Source of the DNA: Akkermansiaceae bacterium
GTDB lineage: Bacteria; Verrucomicrobiota; Verrucomicrobiia; Verrucomicrobiales; Akkermansiaceae
DNA length: 40,752 nt
NCBI GenBank assembly: GCA_903888515.1
Contig: CAISTY010000268.1
Span: 1 to 40,752, forward strand
Reading direction: 5' to 3'
Each line of letters starts with the position of its first letter. The first letter of the stretch is position 1. Made by a program: the position numbers and the translations under genes. The notes beneath the pieces are model-generated. The model was not told the origin of the DNA. It ran no database searches and saw nothing but the letters and a program-made list of their open reading frames with translations. Shown in pieces: positions 27,882-34,972 of this stretch.

Positions 27882-27909
27882 TTGACACGAAAGTTTTGCA
27901 CACTATTTT
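27882..27909 (+). promoter_or_regulatory. Promoter of the RHH antitoxin, leaderless layout
   Basis: TTGACA at 27882-27887, 16-bp spacer, TATTTT at 27904-27909, then six bases to the ATG at 27916. With initiation about seven bases after the -10, the transcript would begin at or next to the start codon. No Shine-Dalgarno is present. The same layout recurs before hicA and the AAA ATPase. Confidence 0.65.
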
Positions 27910-27915
27910 CGCGTA

Positions 27916-28167
27916 ATGAAGAACATCACTCTGAGTGCGGATGAGGCCATGATTGAGCAGGCTCGTGAAACGGCGCGGACGCAAAAGACGACGTTAAATC
28001 AGCTTTTCCGCAATTGGCTGAGCGAGTTGGCCGGGCGGCGGGAACGGGATCAGCAGCTTGCTTTGCTGATGGATCGGCTGGATTACGTGAAATCAGGTGG
28101 CCCCTTCAACAGGGAGGACAGGCGTCCCGCCTGTCTTGACCGACGGGCTGCCAGCCTGTCGGATTAA
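27916..28167 (+). CDS. Orphan ribbon-helix-helix antitoxin with REP-derived C-terminus
   Basis: The first ~62 residues (MKNITLSADEAMIEQARETA then TTLNQLFRNWL and MDRLDYVKSGGPFNRED) match the small RHH antitoxins that pair with PIN-domain toxins: N-terminal beta strand for DNA binding, two helices, and a short toxin-binding tail usually reading GGKFTREEMNER or similar. Here, after GGPFNRED, the frame runs into REP hairpin sequence and ends RRPACLDRRAASLSD, translated repeat DNA. No PIN toxin follows; the next gene is an unrelated hypothetical. It therefore looks like an antitoxin that lost its toxin and the last residues of its own tail. It could still bind and repress its own promoter, since the DNA-binding part is intact. 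Confidence 0.7.
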   Translation: MKNITLSADEAMIEQARETARTQKTTLNQLFRNWLSELAGRRERDQQLALLMDRLDYVKSGGPFNREDRRPACLDRRAASLSD

Positions 28168-28197
28168 TTGGCGGACAGGCGGGACGCGCTGTCTGCC
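28118..28197. repeat. REP-like hairpin cluster (TCC-loop family)
   Basis: ACAGGCG-TCC-CGCCTGT (28118-28134) is a perfect 7-bp hairpin. It is followed by an imperfect hairpin (28141-28162) and an inverted relative (28171-28197) containing GACAGGCGGG. A related pair with the same TCC-type loop lies at 36915-36958. The cluster forms the 3' end of the RHH antitoxin gene. Confidence 0.75.
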
Positions 28198-28229
28198 CTC
28201 ACAGACTGGAAGCTTGTTCTCCGCGCGGA

Positions 28230-28258
28230 TTGACTTGGGCGCGGTGTTTTCGTACTTG
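28230..28258 (+). promoter_or_regulatory. Possible promoter of the 166-aa hypothetical gene
   Basis: TTGACT at 28230-28235, 17-bp spacer, TACTTG at 28253-28258, eight bases to the ATG. The -35 is good and the -10 weak. Confidence 0.35.
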
Positions 28259-28266
28259 GGGCACCC

Positions 28267-28767
28267 ATGAAACGCAAAGAACGCTATATCGTGCGGCTGG
28301 ACGAAGTGCGTATCACCCGCGAGGGCGATTCCGCGATTATCGAGTATAAGGAGGCCGACGTGCCCACGACGCACCTGAAGATTGGTCCTGAGATCGCAGG
28401 AATGAGCGATAAAACGATCCTGATGCTATTCAACGACACGCTACGTGCCCAGGCGCAGATGGCTGCCGAATACAAGCATGTGGCGGTCGAGGTGCCGCTG
28501 GGTTCGCCCCAGATGACGTATGCGGCACGCAGTGAACAATGGGTGCCACGGGGTGGGGTATTGCGTTGCTTGATTGAAGATGACGAGAGCGGGCGACTAC
28601 TAGTCCGGATCGACGATCATGAGTTGAGCATGGAAGAGTTTGGCCAACTGCTAGTCACCTATGCGGGTTGGGGGATGCGTATCGAATTTGTGCCTGCGGA
28701 TGAGGTGCACCGGCGTCCGACCCATGTGGTACGCGAGCCCAAACCTGAGAAGGATGAGTGGGACTGA
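28267..28767 (+). CDS. Conserved hypothetical protein, 166 aa
   Basis: A soluble, acidic protein without signal peptide or membrane segment. Composition and codon use look genuinely coding. The N-terminal part is beta-rich (ERYIVRLDEVRITREGDSAI, EADVPTTHLKIGPEI). The middle has a helix (LFNDTLRAQAQMAAEYKHVA). The C-terminal part contains DQWVPRGG-like (EQWVPRGGVLRCLI) and EEFGQLLVTYAGWGMRIEFV, both of which read as conserved family motifs. I recall similar uncharacterised proteins in diverse bacteria but cannot name a function. It stands alone after the REP cluster and 125 bp before the protease pair. Confidence 0.7.
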   Translation: MKRKERYIVRLDEVRITREGDSAIIEYKEADVPTTHLKIGPEIAGMSDKTILMLFNDTLRAQAQMAAEYKHVAVEVPLGSPQMTYAARSEQWVPRGGVLRCLIEDDESGRLLVRIDDHELSMEEFGQLLVTYAGWGMRIEFVPADEVHRRPTHVVREPKPEKDEWD

Positions 28768-28855
28768 GGGCATGAACGGGGACCTGCGCGGGATTGACAT
28801 CTAGCCCCTGACCCCTGATCCCCTGCCTTTTTTCCGCACGCCGGGGTTGCCGGAT

Positions 28856-28879
28856 CGGCACGCAGGCGTTACCGTGCCG
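28856..28879 (+). other. Stem-loop just upstream of the protease start
   Basis: Perfect 7-bp stem CGGCACG / CGTGCCG with a 10-base loop, ending 13 bases before the ATG at 28893. It could influence translation or be the end of the preceding transcript; no U-tract follows. Confidence 0.35.
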
Positions 28880-28892
28880 CCCGCACTCCCTG

Positions 28893-29873
28893 ATGACCAC
28901 CCGTCTAACATGCCTGTTTCTCGCGCTCCTGCCGTGGTGCGCGTTCGCTGCGAACGAGCGCCTTTACGTGAACGACAAGAAGGCGCCGGAAACCCGCAAG
29001 GACCTCGAGGCACTGCAAGCCGCGCTGGTGAAAGCCCTGCCGCAGGCCCGTGCCGCCACCGTCTGCATCGAGATCGGCGAGGGCTCGGGCAGCGGCGTGA
29101 TCGTTTCCGCCGACGGCTTGATCCTCACCGCCGCCCATGTCACCACGGGGGTGAAAAAGAAAGTTACCGTGGTGCTGGAGGACGGCACCCATTTGAAGGC
29201 CGAAACCCTCGGGTTGGTGGCCGAAACCGATGCCGCGATGATGCGCATCATCGAAAAAGGCACCTATCCGTTTGTTGAAATCGATCGCAGCAACTCCACC
29301 CGCCTCGGAGACTGGGTGTTCGCGCTCGGCCACGCCGGGGGCTTCGACAAAAGCCGTGGATCAGTCGTGCGCTGCGGCCGCCTAGTACGCATCGCCGGCG
29401 CTACGCTCCAGTCCGACTGCATCCTGATCGGCGGCGATTCCGGCGGCCCCTTGTTTGATCTAACGGGAAAACTGGTGGGCATCCACTCGCGCGTCGGCGA
29501 GCAAGTCCAGGTGAACATGCATGTGCCGATGAGCGAGTTTATCAATAACTGGGATGGTCTGGTGAAGGGCGAGTTCATCGGCGAAGGGCCGTTCGCCACC
29601 AAGCCGGTCAAAGGCAATGGTTTTCTCGGACTCGCCACGGATGCCCGGCCGGAAGGGGGATTGCGCGTGACTAAAGTCGGCAACAAGAGCCCGGCACAGG
29701 AGGCCGGGGTGAAAGAAGGCGATGTCTTGCTGAAACTCAATGGAACACCGCTGGAAAAACGCGAGCAATTCCAGGATCTTCTCAAGGAAATGTCCGCCGG
29801 TGACGAACTCACGCTCGAATTGGAACGTGACGGAAAAAAACAAACCCTAACATTCAACCTCGGTGCGCGCTAA
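28893..29873 (+). CDS. HtrA/Deg-like periplasmic serine protease with one PDZ domain
   Basis: Signal peptide MTTRLTCLFLALLPWCAFAA. The trypsin-like fold carries a complete triad: His82 in LTAAHVTT, Asp113 in ETDAAMM, Ser183 in GGDSGGPL. Residues ~235-326 form one PDZ domain (GFLGLATD, SPAQEAGVKEGDVLLKLNG, ELERDGKKQTLTF) that would bind C-termini of unfolded substrates. At 326 residues it is a short DegS/DegP-type enzyme without a second PDZ. Role by family: protein quality control in the periplasm. The next gene starts 10 bases after its stop and encodes an inactive relative, so the two probably form one operon and may act as a complex. Confidence 0.88.
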   Translation: MTTRLTCLFLALLPWCAFAANERLYVNDKKAPETRKDLEALQAALVKALPQARAATVCIEIGEGSGSGVIVSADGLILTAAHVTTGVKKKVTVVLEDGTHLKAETLGLVAETDAAMMRIIEKGTYPFVEIDRSNSTRLGDWVFALGHAGGFDKSRGSVVRCGRLVRIAGATLQSDCILIGGDSGGPLFDLTGKLVGIHSRVGEQVQVNMHVPMSEFINNWDGLVKGEFIGEGPFATKPVKGNGFLGLATDARPEGGLRVTKVGNKSPAQEAGVKEGDVLLKLNGTPLEKREQFQDLLKEMSAGDELTLELERDGKKQTLTFNLGAR

Positions 29874-29883
29874 CTGGAATGAG

Positions 29884-30879
29884 ATGATTCGATTGCTCGT
29901 CGCCTTGGGGGGGGTGACATCGCTCGCGGCTCAGCAAAGCCTGGAGTCAGCGTATCGCACGACCGGCACCGCCGTGGTTGCCGCATTTGAAGCGCAGCGT
30001 GCGGTCCTGCAAACATCCAGTGCCGTGATCCTTGATGGCCGCAAGGAGGCCGGCTACGGCGTGGTCATTTCCCCGGTGGGACACATCCTCACCAAGGCCA
30101 GTGAATTTCTCGGAGTGAAAACCCCTTCCATCACTGTGGATCGTACGGGTTTTCCAGCCGTGAAAATCCTGGCCATCGATTCCGAATGGGACTTGGTGCT
30201 CTTGAAGATCGAGGCGGCGGGGTTGATTCCGGTGGTGTATGCGCCTACCAGCGGGGTTCCCCAAGGTTCCTGGGTGGTGGCCAACGGCGCGACGACCCGC
30301 ACTCACCGCCGGGCGCTCGCGGGCATTGTCAGCGCGAAAATCCGGGACATCCCGGCCACAGGCGGACCCGCACTCGGGGTGGTGCTCAAGGCAAAATCCA
30401 AAGTGCTCGAAATCGAGGATGTGAACCCGAAAAGCGGAGCGAAAAAAGCCGGCCTGCAAAAGGGCGACGTGCTCCTTGCGATCGAAGGCAAAGCCGTAAC
30501 CAAGGTCGAGGAAATCGCCGAGGTTCTCAAGGACCGCAAGGTGGGTAGCATGGTCAAAGTCACCTTCCGCCGCGGCAAGGACGAGCAAAGCGTGGACGTC
30601 CGTCTTGCCACACGGGGTGAAATGTTCACCGAATTGATGAACAACAATGACCTGATGAGCGGGGATGTCTCGAAACGCCGCAGCGGCTTCCCAAGGGTGC
30701 TCCAGCACGATATCCCGGGCAACGGCAAAATTGTCGGCGGACCGCTGTTAGACATCGACGGGCGCTGCCTCGGCATGAACATCGCCCGCGCCAACCGCGC
30801 TGAAAACTTCGCCATCCCCGTGGAGGATTTGCGAGCCCTCGCCGAGCGCCTGATGAAACAAGCGGTCCAGCCGGAGTAG
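29884..30879 (+). CDS. Protease-fold protein lacking catalytic residues, PDZ inserted in the fold
   Basis: The ATG at 29884 gives a short signal peptide (MIRLLVALGGVTSLAAQ); a GTG at 29863 is possible but overlaps the previous gene. Residues 55-150 follow the first part of a trypsin-like domain, but the His position reads ILTKASEF instead of TAAH. Asp103 (SEWDLVLLKI) is kept. A PDZ domain follows at ~162-244 (VNPKSGAKKAGLQKGDVLLA). The fold then resumes at 277-315 with PGNGKIVGGPLLDIDGRCLG, where the nucleophile motif GNSGGP has lost its Ser. So His and Ser are absent and the PDZ sits inside the second barrel rather than after it. It is probably a regulatory or scaffold partner of the active protease encoded just upstream. 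Confidence 0.75.
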   Translation: MIRLLVALGGVTSLAAQQSLESAYRTTGTAVVAAFEAQRAVLQTSSAVILDGRKEAGYGVVISPVGHILTKASEFLGVKTPSITVDRTGFPAVKILAIDSEWDLVLLKIEAAGLIPVVYAPTSGVPQGSWVVANGATTRTHRRALAGIVSAKIRDIPATGGPALGVVLKAKSKVLEIEDVNPKSGAKKAGLQKGDVLLAIEGKAVTKVEEIAEVLKDRKVGSMVKVTFRRGKDEQSVDVRLATRGEMFTELMNNNDLMSGDVSKRRSGFPRVLQHDIPGNGKIVGGPLLDIDGRCLGMNIARANRAENFAIPVEDLRALAERLMKQAVQPE

Positions 30880-30909
30880 GGGGGTGGAGGTCACAGGTCA
30901 TGCCAGTCA

Positions 30910-30927
30910 CGGCTGCGCCGGTTTTTT
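30910..30927 (+). terminator. Weak Rho-independent terminator candidate after the protease pair
   Basis: CGGC-TGC-GCCG followed by G and six T residues, 31 bases after the stop of the upstream gene. The stem is only 4 bp, so this is tentative. Confidence 0.35.
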
Positions 30928-31067
30928 CCGAGTTCGCTAACGCTCTCACCGCGTTCTGGCTTCTGGTCTCTTCTCCAGCACTCCGGTAAAATCATGGATG
31001 CTGAAAACCACAAGTGGACCGGCCTGATCGCAAATCCATATCTGATGAATCGGAGACTGAAGCCGAC

Positions 31068-32312
31068 TCACAGGCAGAACCACGGCAGCGCCGTGATGTG
31101 ATCATGCAGTTGCAGCGGGCGCGGACACCGGCAGATCACATAGCCATGCTTCGCCTTTGGCTTTTTTTCCTGAATAAAAGCCAGCAGATGTCGTGCATCA
31201 TTCACCGTCGGGTTTTCCGTCCACTTCACTTCAATCGGGGTCAAGCCACCACTGTGCTCGATAATGAAGTCCACTTCCGCGCCGTCACGCGAGCGTTGAT
31301 GATATAACTTCCCGGCGCCAAGATATTGCAAACGCTGCCACAACTCGATGCCCACCCACTGCTCGAAGACCGGGCCGGGATGCGCCTTCACCAGATCCGG
31401 CGACGGATTCAATCCTGCCGCAGCGTGCCGCACGCCCAAGTCGAAGAACATGAACTTCGGCGTCGCGAGCAGGTTCTTGCGCGGGCTTATTGCGAATGCC
31501 GGCACCCGGATGCCCACAAACATGTCTTCCAGCAGTTGATAGTAGTTCTTCACCGTGGGTTGCGAGATGCCTGTTTCATGGGAGATGTTAGCATAGTTGA
31601 TCATCTTTCCTGACTCGGCGGCGGCCAGTTGCAGAAAACGCACGAACGCCCCCCAATCCTTGACCAGCGCCTCGCGGCGGATTTCCTCCTCCAGATATAC
31701 GAACGCGTAAGCTTTCAGCAATCCTTGCCGGTCCTGCGGATCCGCCGTCACGATGCCCGGCAGCCCGCCATACGCCAAGCGTGTTAGCAAATCCCATTGG
31801 GGAAACGGGTGCTTGGCGGACTTCCCGGCGCGCCACGGAAAAGGCAGCGGTGATGGCGCGTGCAAGATCGTGCGTGCTTGCGCCGGATGCTCGGCAAGCG
31901 TTAATGGATACAGGTGATGCATCAGGCAGCGCCCCGGCAGAAGGTTGGCACCGGTCAAGCGCAGCTTCCTCGCCGAACTCCCGCACAATACAAAGCGCCA
32001 CCGCGTCTTGTCGGCGTCATAGAGCGCTTGCACCTCGTCGAAAATCGAAGGCACGGATTGTGCCTCGTCGACAAACACAAACTGCCCTTTTCGGTCCCGC
32101 GGCAAACTGCGGCAGACTTGCGCGAATTCCCCCGGGTTGGCCAAGTGCCGGGTGCGCTCCTGCGGGTCCGCCATGTTGAAGCGCAGGGAATCCACTGGAA
32201 TCAATTGCTCAAGCATCGTGGATTTACCCGTCTGCCGCGCTCCAAACAGGAGATGGACATACGGACGAGTCAACTTGCTCCCCAATTCACTGGCAACCCA
32301 TCGGTCGTACAT
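31068..32312 (-). CDS. AAA ATPase with DUF4143 / nuclease-like C-terminal domain
   Basis: Walker A GARQTGKS at residues 24-31, Walker B FVFVDEAQ at 78-85, and a sensor-like CGSSARKL near 110. Past the ATPase core comes the DUF4143 region with a winged-helix-like stretch (ISHETGISQPTVKNYYQLLE). The C-terminal segment has AEVDFII and TPIEVKW (~360-378), which resembles the D...ExK core of restriction-endonuclease-like folds. At 414 residues the length is normal for this widespread, poorly understood family, often found in mobile or variable regions. The gene stands alone on the minus strand and has its own promoter and a perfect palindrome at the -10, suggesting autoregulation through its own helix-turn-helix. 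Confidence 0.85.
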   Translation of the reverse strand: MYDRWVASELGSKLTRPYVHLLFGARQTGKSTMLEQLIPVDSLRFNMADPQERTRHLANPGEFAQVCRSLPRDRKGQFVFVDEAQSVPSIFDEVQALYDADKTRWRFVLCGSSARKLRLTGANLLPGRCLMHHLYPLTLAEHPAQARTILHAPSPLPFPWRAGKSAKHPFPQWDLLTRLAYGGLPGIVTADPQDRQGLLKAYAFVYLEEEIRREALVKDWGAFVRFLQLAAAESGKMINYANISHETGISQPTVKNYYQLLEDMFVGIRVPAFAISPRKNLLATPKFMFFDLGVRHAAAGLNPSPDLVKAHPGPVFEQWVGIELWQRLQYLGAGKLYHQRSRDGAEVDFIIEHSGGLTPIEVKWTENPTVNDARHLLAFIQEKKPKAKHGYVICRCPRPLQLHDHITALPWFCL

Positions 32313-32317
32313 GCGGT

Positions 32318-32340
32318 TTAGATATATCGCCCATATCTAA
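32318..32340. promoter_or_regulatory. Perfect palindromic operator over the -10 of the AAA ATPase gene
   Basis: TTAGATAT (32318-32325), 7-bp spacer, ATATCTAA (32333-32340). The arms are perfect inverted repeats. The site covers the spacer and -10 of the promoter, the place expected for a repressor. Confidence 0.6.
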
Positions 32341-32346
32341 TGTCAA
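32319..32346 (-). promoter_or_regulatory. Promoter of the AAA ATPase
   Basis: Read on the minus strand: TTGACA (32346-32341), 16-bp spacer, TATCTA (32324-32319), then six bases to the ATG at 32312. It fits the leaderless layout seen at two other genes in the window. Confidence 0.65.
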
Positions 32347-32410
32347 CTTTATTTTTCATCGCGCCCCGTCGGGAACAAGCCAGCGCGGAGGGCGTGCCAA
32401 GCACCTCGTC

Positions 32411-32452
32411 ATCTTTTCTTCCGTCTTCTGTCTTCTCCTCTTCTGTCTTCCC
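32411..32452. repeat. Low-complexity GAAGACA repeat, inverted copy upstream of malic enzyme
   Basis: Pyrimidine-strand copies of GTCTTCT/TCTTCTG. The reverse complement (GAAGACAGAAGA type) reappears in the opposite orientation just after the malic enzyme gene at 34217-34245. Confidence 0.6.
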
Positions 32453-32522
32453 TCACGCAATCTGCGGGGTATATCAAAAGATACGTGTTGTGTTCTGTGC
32501 GTGAGGGCCTACGCTGGCGCCT

Positions 32523-34202
32523 GTGAACACTCCAACTCTTCAAGCGCCAGGTTTGCGGGCCGATGGTGGAGCCGTGATGCCGCGCGGAACCGCCCTGCTT
32601 GCAAATCCACTGTTGAACAAAGGAACCGCATTCCTTGATGAGGAACGCGACGCACTGGGCCTGCGCGGACTGTTGCCGCCCCGCGTCTTCACCCTGGAGG
32701 CGCAGGTGGACCGGGCCTATGCCAATTACCGGCGCAAACACGAGCCATTGGAAAAGTATATCTTTCTAACATTGCTGCAGAACCGCAACGAGACCCTGTT
32801 TTACAAGCTCCTCGAAACCTATCCCGAAGAGATGATTCCCATCATCTATACGCCCACTGTCGGCGAGGCCTGCCTCGACTACGGCGCGATTTTCCGCCGT
32901 CCCCGCGGGCTCTTTGTCAGCATCCGGGAACGCGGACGGATCGTCGAGATCCTGCGCCACTGGCCGCAGACCGATGTGCGGATGATCGTAGTGACCGACG
33001 GTGAACGCATTCTCGGGTTGGGCGATCTGGGGGCGATGGGTATGGGCATATCGGTGGGGAAATTATCGCTCTATTCTTCTTGCGCGGGGTTGCACCCGGC
33101 TTACTGCCTGCCCATTACCCTGGATGTGGGAACGGATAACAAAAGCCTGCATGCCAGCCCGACCTATCTGGGATTGTGCCAGCCCCGGGTGCGCGGGGCT
33201 GAGTATGACGCGTTCATCGAGGAGTTCGTCACCGCCGTGAAAACGGTCTTCCCCAAGGCCTTGTTGCAGTGGGAGGACTTTGGCAACACCAATGCCTTCC
33301 GCCTGCTCCGCGACTATCAGCATCGGATCTGCAGTTTCAACGATGACATCCAAGGCACCGCGGGCGTGGCGCTCGCCGGTCTCCTCTCGGCCCTGCGCCT
33401 CACCGGTCAACCGCTCACCGCGCAGAAACTCCTCTTCCTCGGTGCCGGCGAGGCCGGCACCGGCATCGCCGATTTGTTCATCACCGCCGCAGTCGCTGAA
33501 GGATTGACCGAATCCGAAGCACGGGGGCGTTGCTGGTTCGTCGATTCCCAAGGGCTCGTGGTGCGTGAGCGCATGGCCAACCTGGCGCATCACAAGCTCA
33601 CGTACGCGCAGGACCATCCACCGGTGGCAACCCTCGCGGAGGCCATCGAATGCATCCGCCCGACAGCCTTGATCGGCGTTTCCGGCATGCCATCGACGTT
33701 CACCGATGAAATCATCGCCCGCATGGCTGAATTCAACGAACGGCCGATCATTTTCGCACTCTCCAACCCGACCTCCAAAGCGGAATGTACGGCGGAAGCC
33801 GCCTATCGCGCGTCCGGCGGGCGGGCGGTTTTCGCCAGCGGCAGTCCCTTCCCGGCGGTCGTCTTCGGCGAGCAAACCTTTGTTCCCGGCCAAGGTAACA
33901 ATGTCTATATTTTCCCGGGTGTGGGCTTGGGAGCCTTGGTGGTGGAGGCCAAGGAAATCTCCGAACGGATGTTCCTGATGGCTGCCCGTACCCTGGCGGA
34001 TCTGGTGACCGACGACGATCTCGCTCTGGGCCGGATCTATCCGGCACTCACACGCATCCGCGAAGTGTCCGTGTTCATCGCCACCGCCGTGGCCAAGGAA
34101 GCCATCCACGCCGGCCTCGCAGGCGTGGTACTGGCCGACGACGAAGTCGAATCCGCCGTGCGGCAAAGCGTCTATCACCCGGCCTACCAGTCCTATGTCT
34201 AG
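32523..34202 (+). CDS. maeA: NAD-dependent malic enzyme
   Basis: Converts malate to pyruvate and CO2 with reduction of NAD (SfcA/MaeA type), linking the TCA cycle to pyruvate in the cytoplasm. At 559 residues it has the full two-domain length. Visible residues: catalytic Tyr109 in IIYTPTVG, catalytic Lys180 in VGKLSLYS, metal ligands Glu251/Asp252 in QWEDFG and Asp275 in FNDDIQGTA, dinucleotide motif GAGEAGTG at 307-314, and SNPTSKAEC. The GTG start at 32523 gives the closest match to family length; an ATG at 32577 would still precede the conserved NPLLNKGTAF. It is a single gene, flanked on both sides by the GAAGACA low-complexity repeat in inverted orientation. NAD rather than NADP preference is inferred from subfamily resemblance. 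Confidence 0.92.
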   Translation: MNTPTLQAPGLRADGGAVMPRGTALLANPLLNKGTAFLDEERDALGLRGLLPPRVFTLEAQVDRAYANYRRKHEPLEKYIFLTLLQNRNETLFYKLLETYPEEMIPIIYTPTVGEACLDYGAIFRRPRGLFVSIRERGRIVEILRHWPQTDVRMIVVTDGERILGLGDLGAMGMGISVGKLSLYSSCAGLHPAYCLPITLDVGTDNKSLHASPTYLGLCQPRVRGAEYDAFIEEFVTAVKTVFPKALLQWEDFGNTNAFRLLRDYQHRICSFNDDIQGTAGVALAGLLSALRLTGQPLTAQKLLFLGAGEAGTGIADLFITAAVAEGLTESEARGRCWFVDSQGLVVRERMANLAHHKLTYAQDHPPVATLAEAIECIRPTALIGVSGMPSTFTDEIIARMAEFNERPIIFALSNPTSKAECTAEAAYRASGGRAVFASGSPFPAVVFGEQTFVPGQGNNVYIFPGVGLGALVVEAKEISERMFLMAARTLADLVTDDDLALGRIYPALTRIREVSVFIATAVAKEAIHAGLAGVVLADDEVESAVRQSVYHPAYQSYV

Positions 34203-34203
34203 C

Positions 34204-34216
34204 GAGGCTGCGCCTC
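34204..34216 (+). terminator. Short hairpin right after malic enzyme
   Basis: GAGGC-TGC-GCCTC begins two bases after the stop codon. No T-run follows, so it may only stabilise the transcript end. Confidence 0.3.
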
Positions 34217-34245
34217 AGACAGAAGACTTGAAGACAGAAGACCGG
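34217..34245. repeat. Low-complexity GAAGACA repeat, downstream copy
   Basis: Two copies of GACAGAAGAC separated by TTGAA, the reverse complement of the tract at 32411-32452. Confidence 0.6.
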
Positions 34246-34304
34246 AAAACTTGACCTAACAATCGCAAATTCATGATTTCAAGAATCCAGGTGGCCGCCG
34301 CATC

Positions 34305-34852
34305 GATCCAAAGCCGGAGCATGGTCGCTTGGCGCGGGGTGACGGTGGCCTTGTGGTGGAAAGCGACAATTGGGAAAACACCTTTCACATGATTAGGATG
34401 GGGGTGGGCGGCACCTGATGACCGGGACGCTCTCGGAAATAGATTTTCTGCTCACGGTCAATGGGTTATGAATGCGGGAAAACTCTAACTGTCGCCGTTC
34501 CATCACATCATGTCCGCTGGATAACCGTTAGTCCGGAGCGAGTCAACCGTTGGGTCGAAATCAGACTGCATGGTGGAACTAACAGACTGTGGCCCAAATC
34601 AACGCGGACTTCGAGAGCGGAATCCTTGCATTCATCATCCAACGCGACGGCAAGGACCTGGCCCGGATTCCCGAGAAGCCGGTGGGCAAATTCGGCAGGC
34701 CATTGTTCCAGTCAATGTCATACCATGATACGCCCGAACGGCCGTTGCCTGAAATGCGCATGGTGGACCGCTCGCCAACAGCCGGGGTCAAGCACGAATA
34801 CCGTGTGATTGTCGTCAACGGTGTGGGCCTGCGATCACCCATCCGCCCGTGA
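34305..34852 (+). pseudogene. Decayed gene, C-terminal remnants in two frames
   Basis: Three protein-like pieces follow one another. From 34305 to a double stop at 34416-34421 the frame reads DGGLVVESDNWENTFHMIRM. In the same frame, after another stop, 34461-34588 gives LTVAVPSHHVRWITVSPERV. A frame change near 34589 then opens an 87-residue tail to 34852 (ESGILAFIIQRDGKDLARIP, KFGRPLFQSMSYHDTPERPL, HEYRVIVVNGVGLRS) that looks like the last fibronectin-like domain of a larger secreted protein. The stops and the frame change argue for a degraded gene, not a small functional one. I cannot name the parent. Alternatively, only the tail piece is a residual domain. Confidence 0.45.
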
Positions 34853-34911
34853 AAGGCGGCACTTCAAAAAATTTATTGTTCGCTGGTACTCGAGGAATGA
34901 GAATCTACTCT

Positions 34912-34927
34912 GTTGCCACGGGGGCAA
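34912..34927 (+). other. Stem-loop upstream of the sialidase-like gene
   Basis: GTTGCC-ACGG-GGCAAC-type stem (6 bp) 45 bases before the ATG at 34973; possible leader structure. Confidence 0.3.
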
Positions 34928-34972
34928 CCCATGGCGGGGCTACCTGAGCAGTCACAAAATAAAATAACAACC

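Noticed and set aside
29264..29857. 197-codon minus-strand frame
   Set aside because: Shadow of the HtrA-like protease gene in high-GC DNA; no family features.
30880..31067. Small genes in the gap between the protease pair and the AAA ATPase
   Set aside because: No coding-like frame or start; only the weak terminator was supported.
33063..34178. Long open frame (371 codons) on the minus strand
   Set aside because: Exact antisense of the malic enzyme, whose motifs are unmistakable; product is low-complexity Gly/Arg/His-rich.
34461..34808. 115-codon frame
   Set aside because: Runs across the frame change of the decayed gene; only its first part is protein-like.
34925..34972. Promoter with TAAAAT seven bases before the sialidase-like start
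   Set aside because: No -35-like sequence at the right distance; A-rich leader is more likely.
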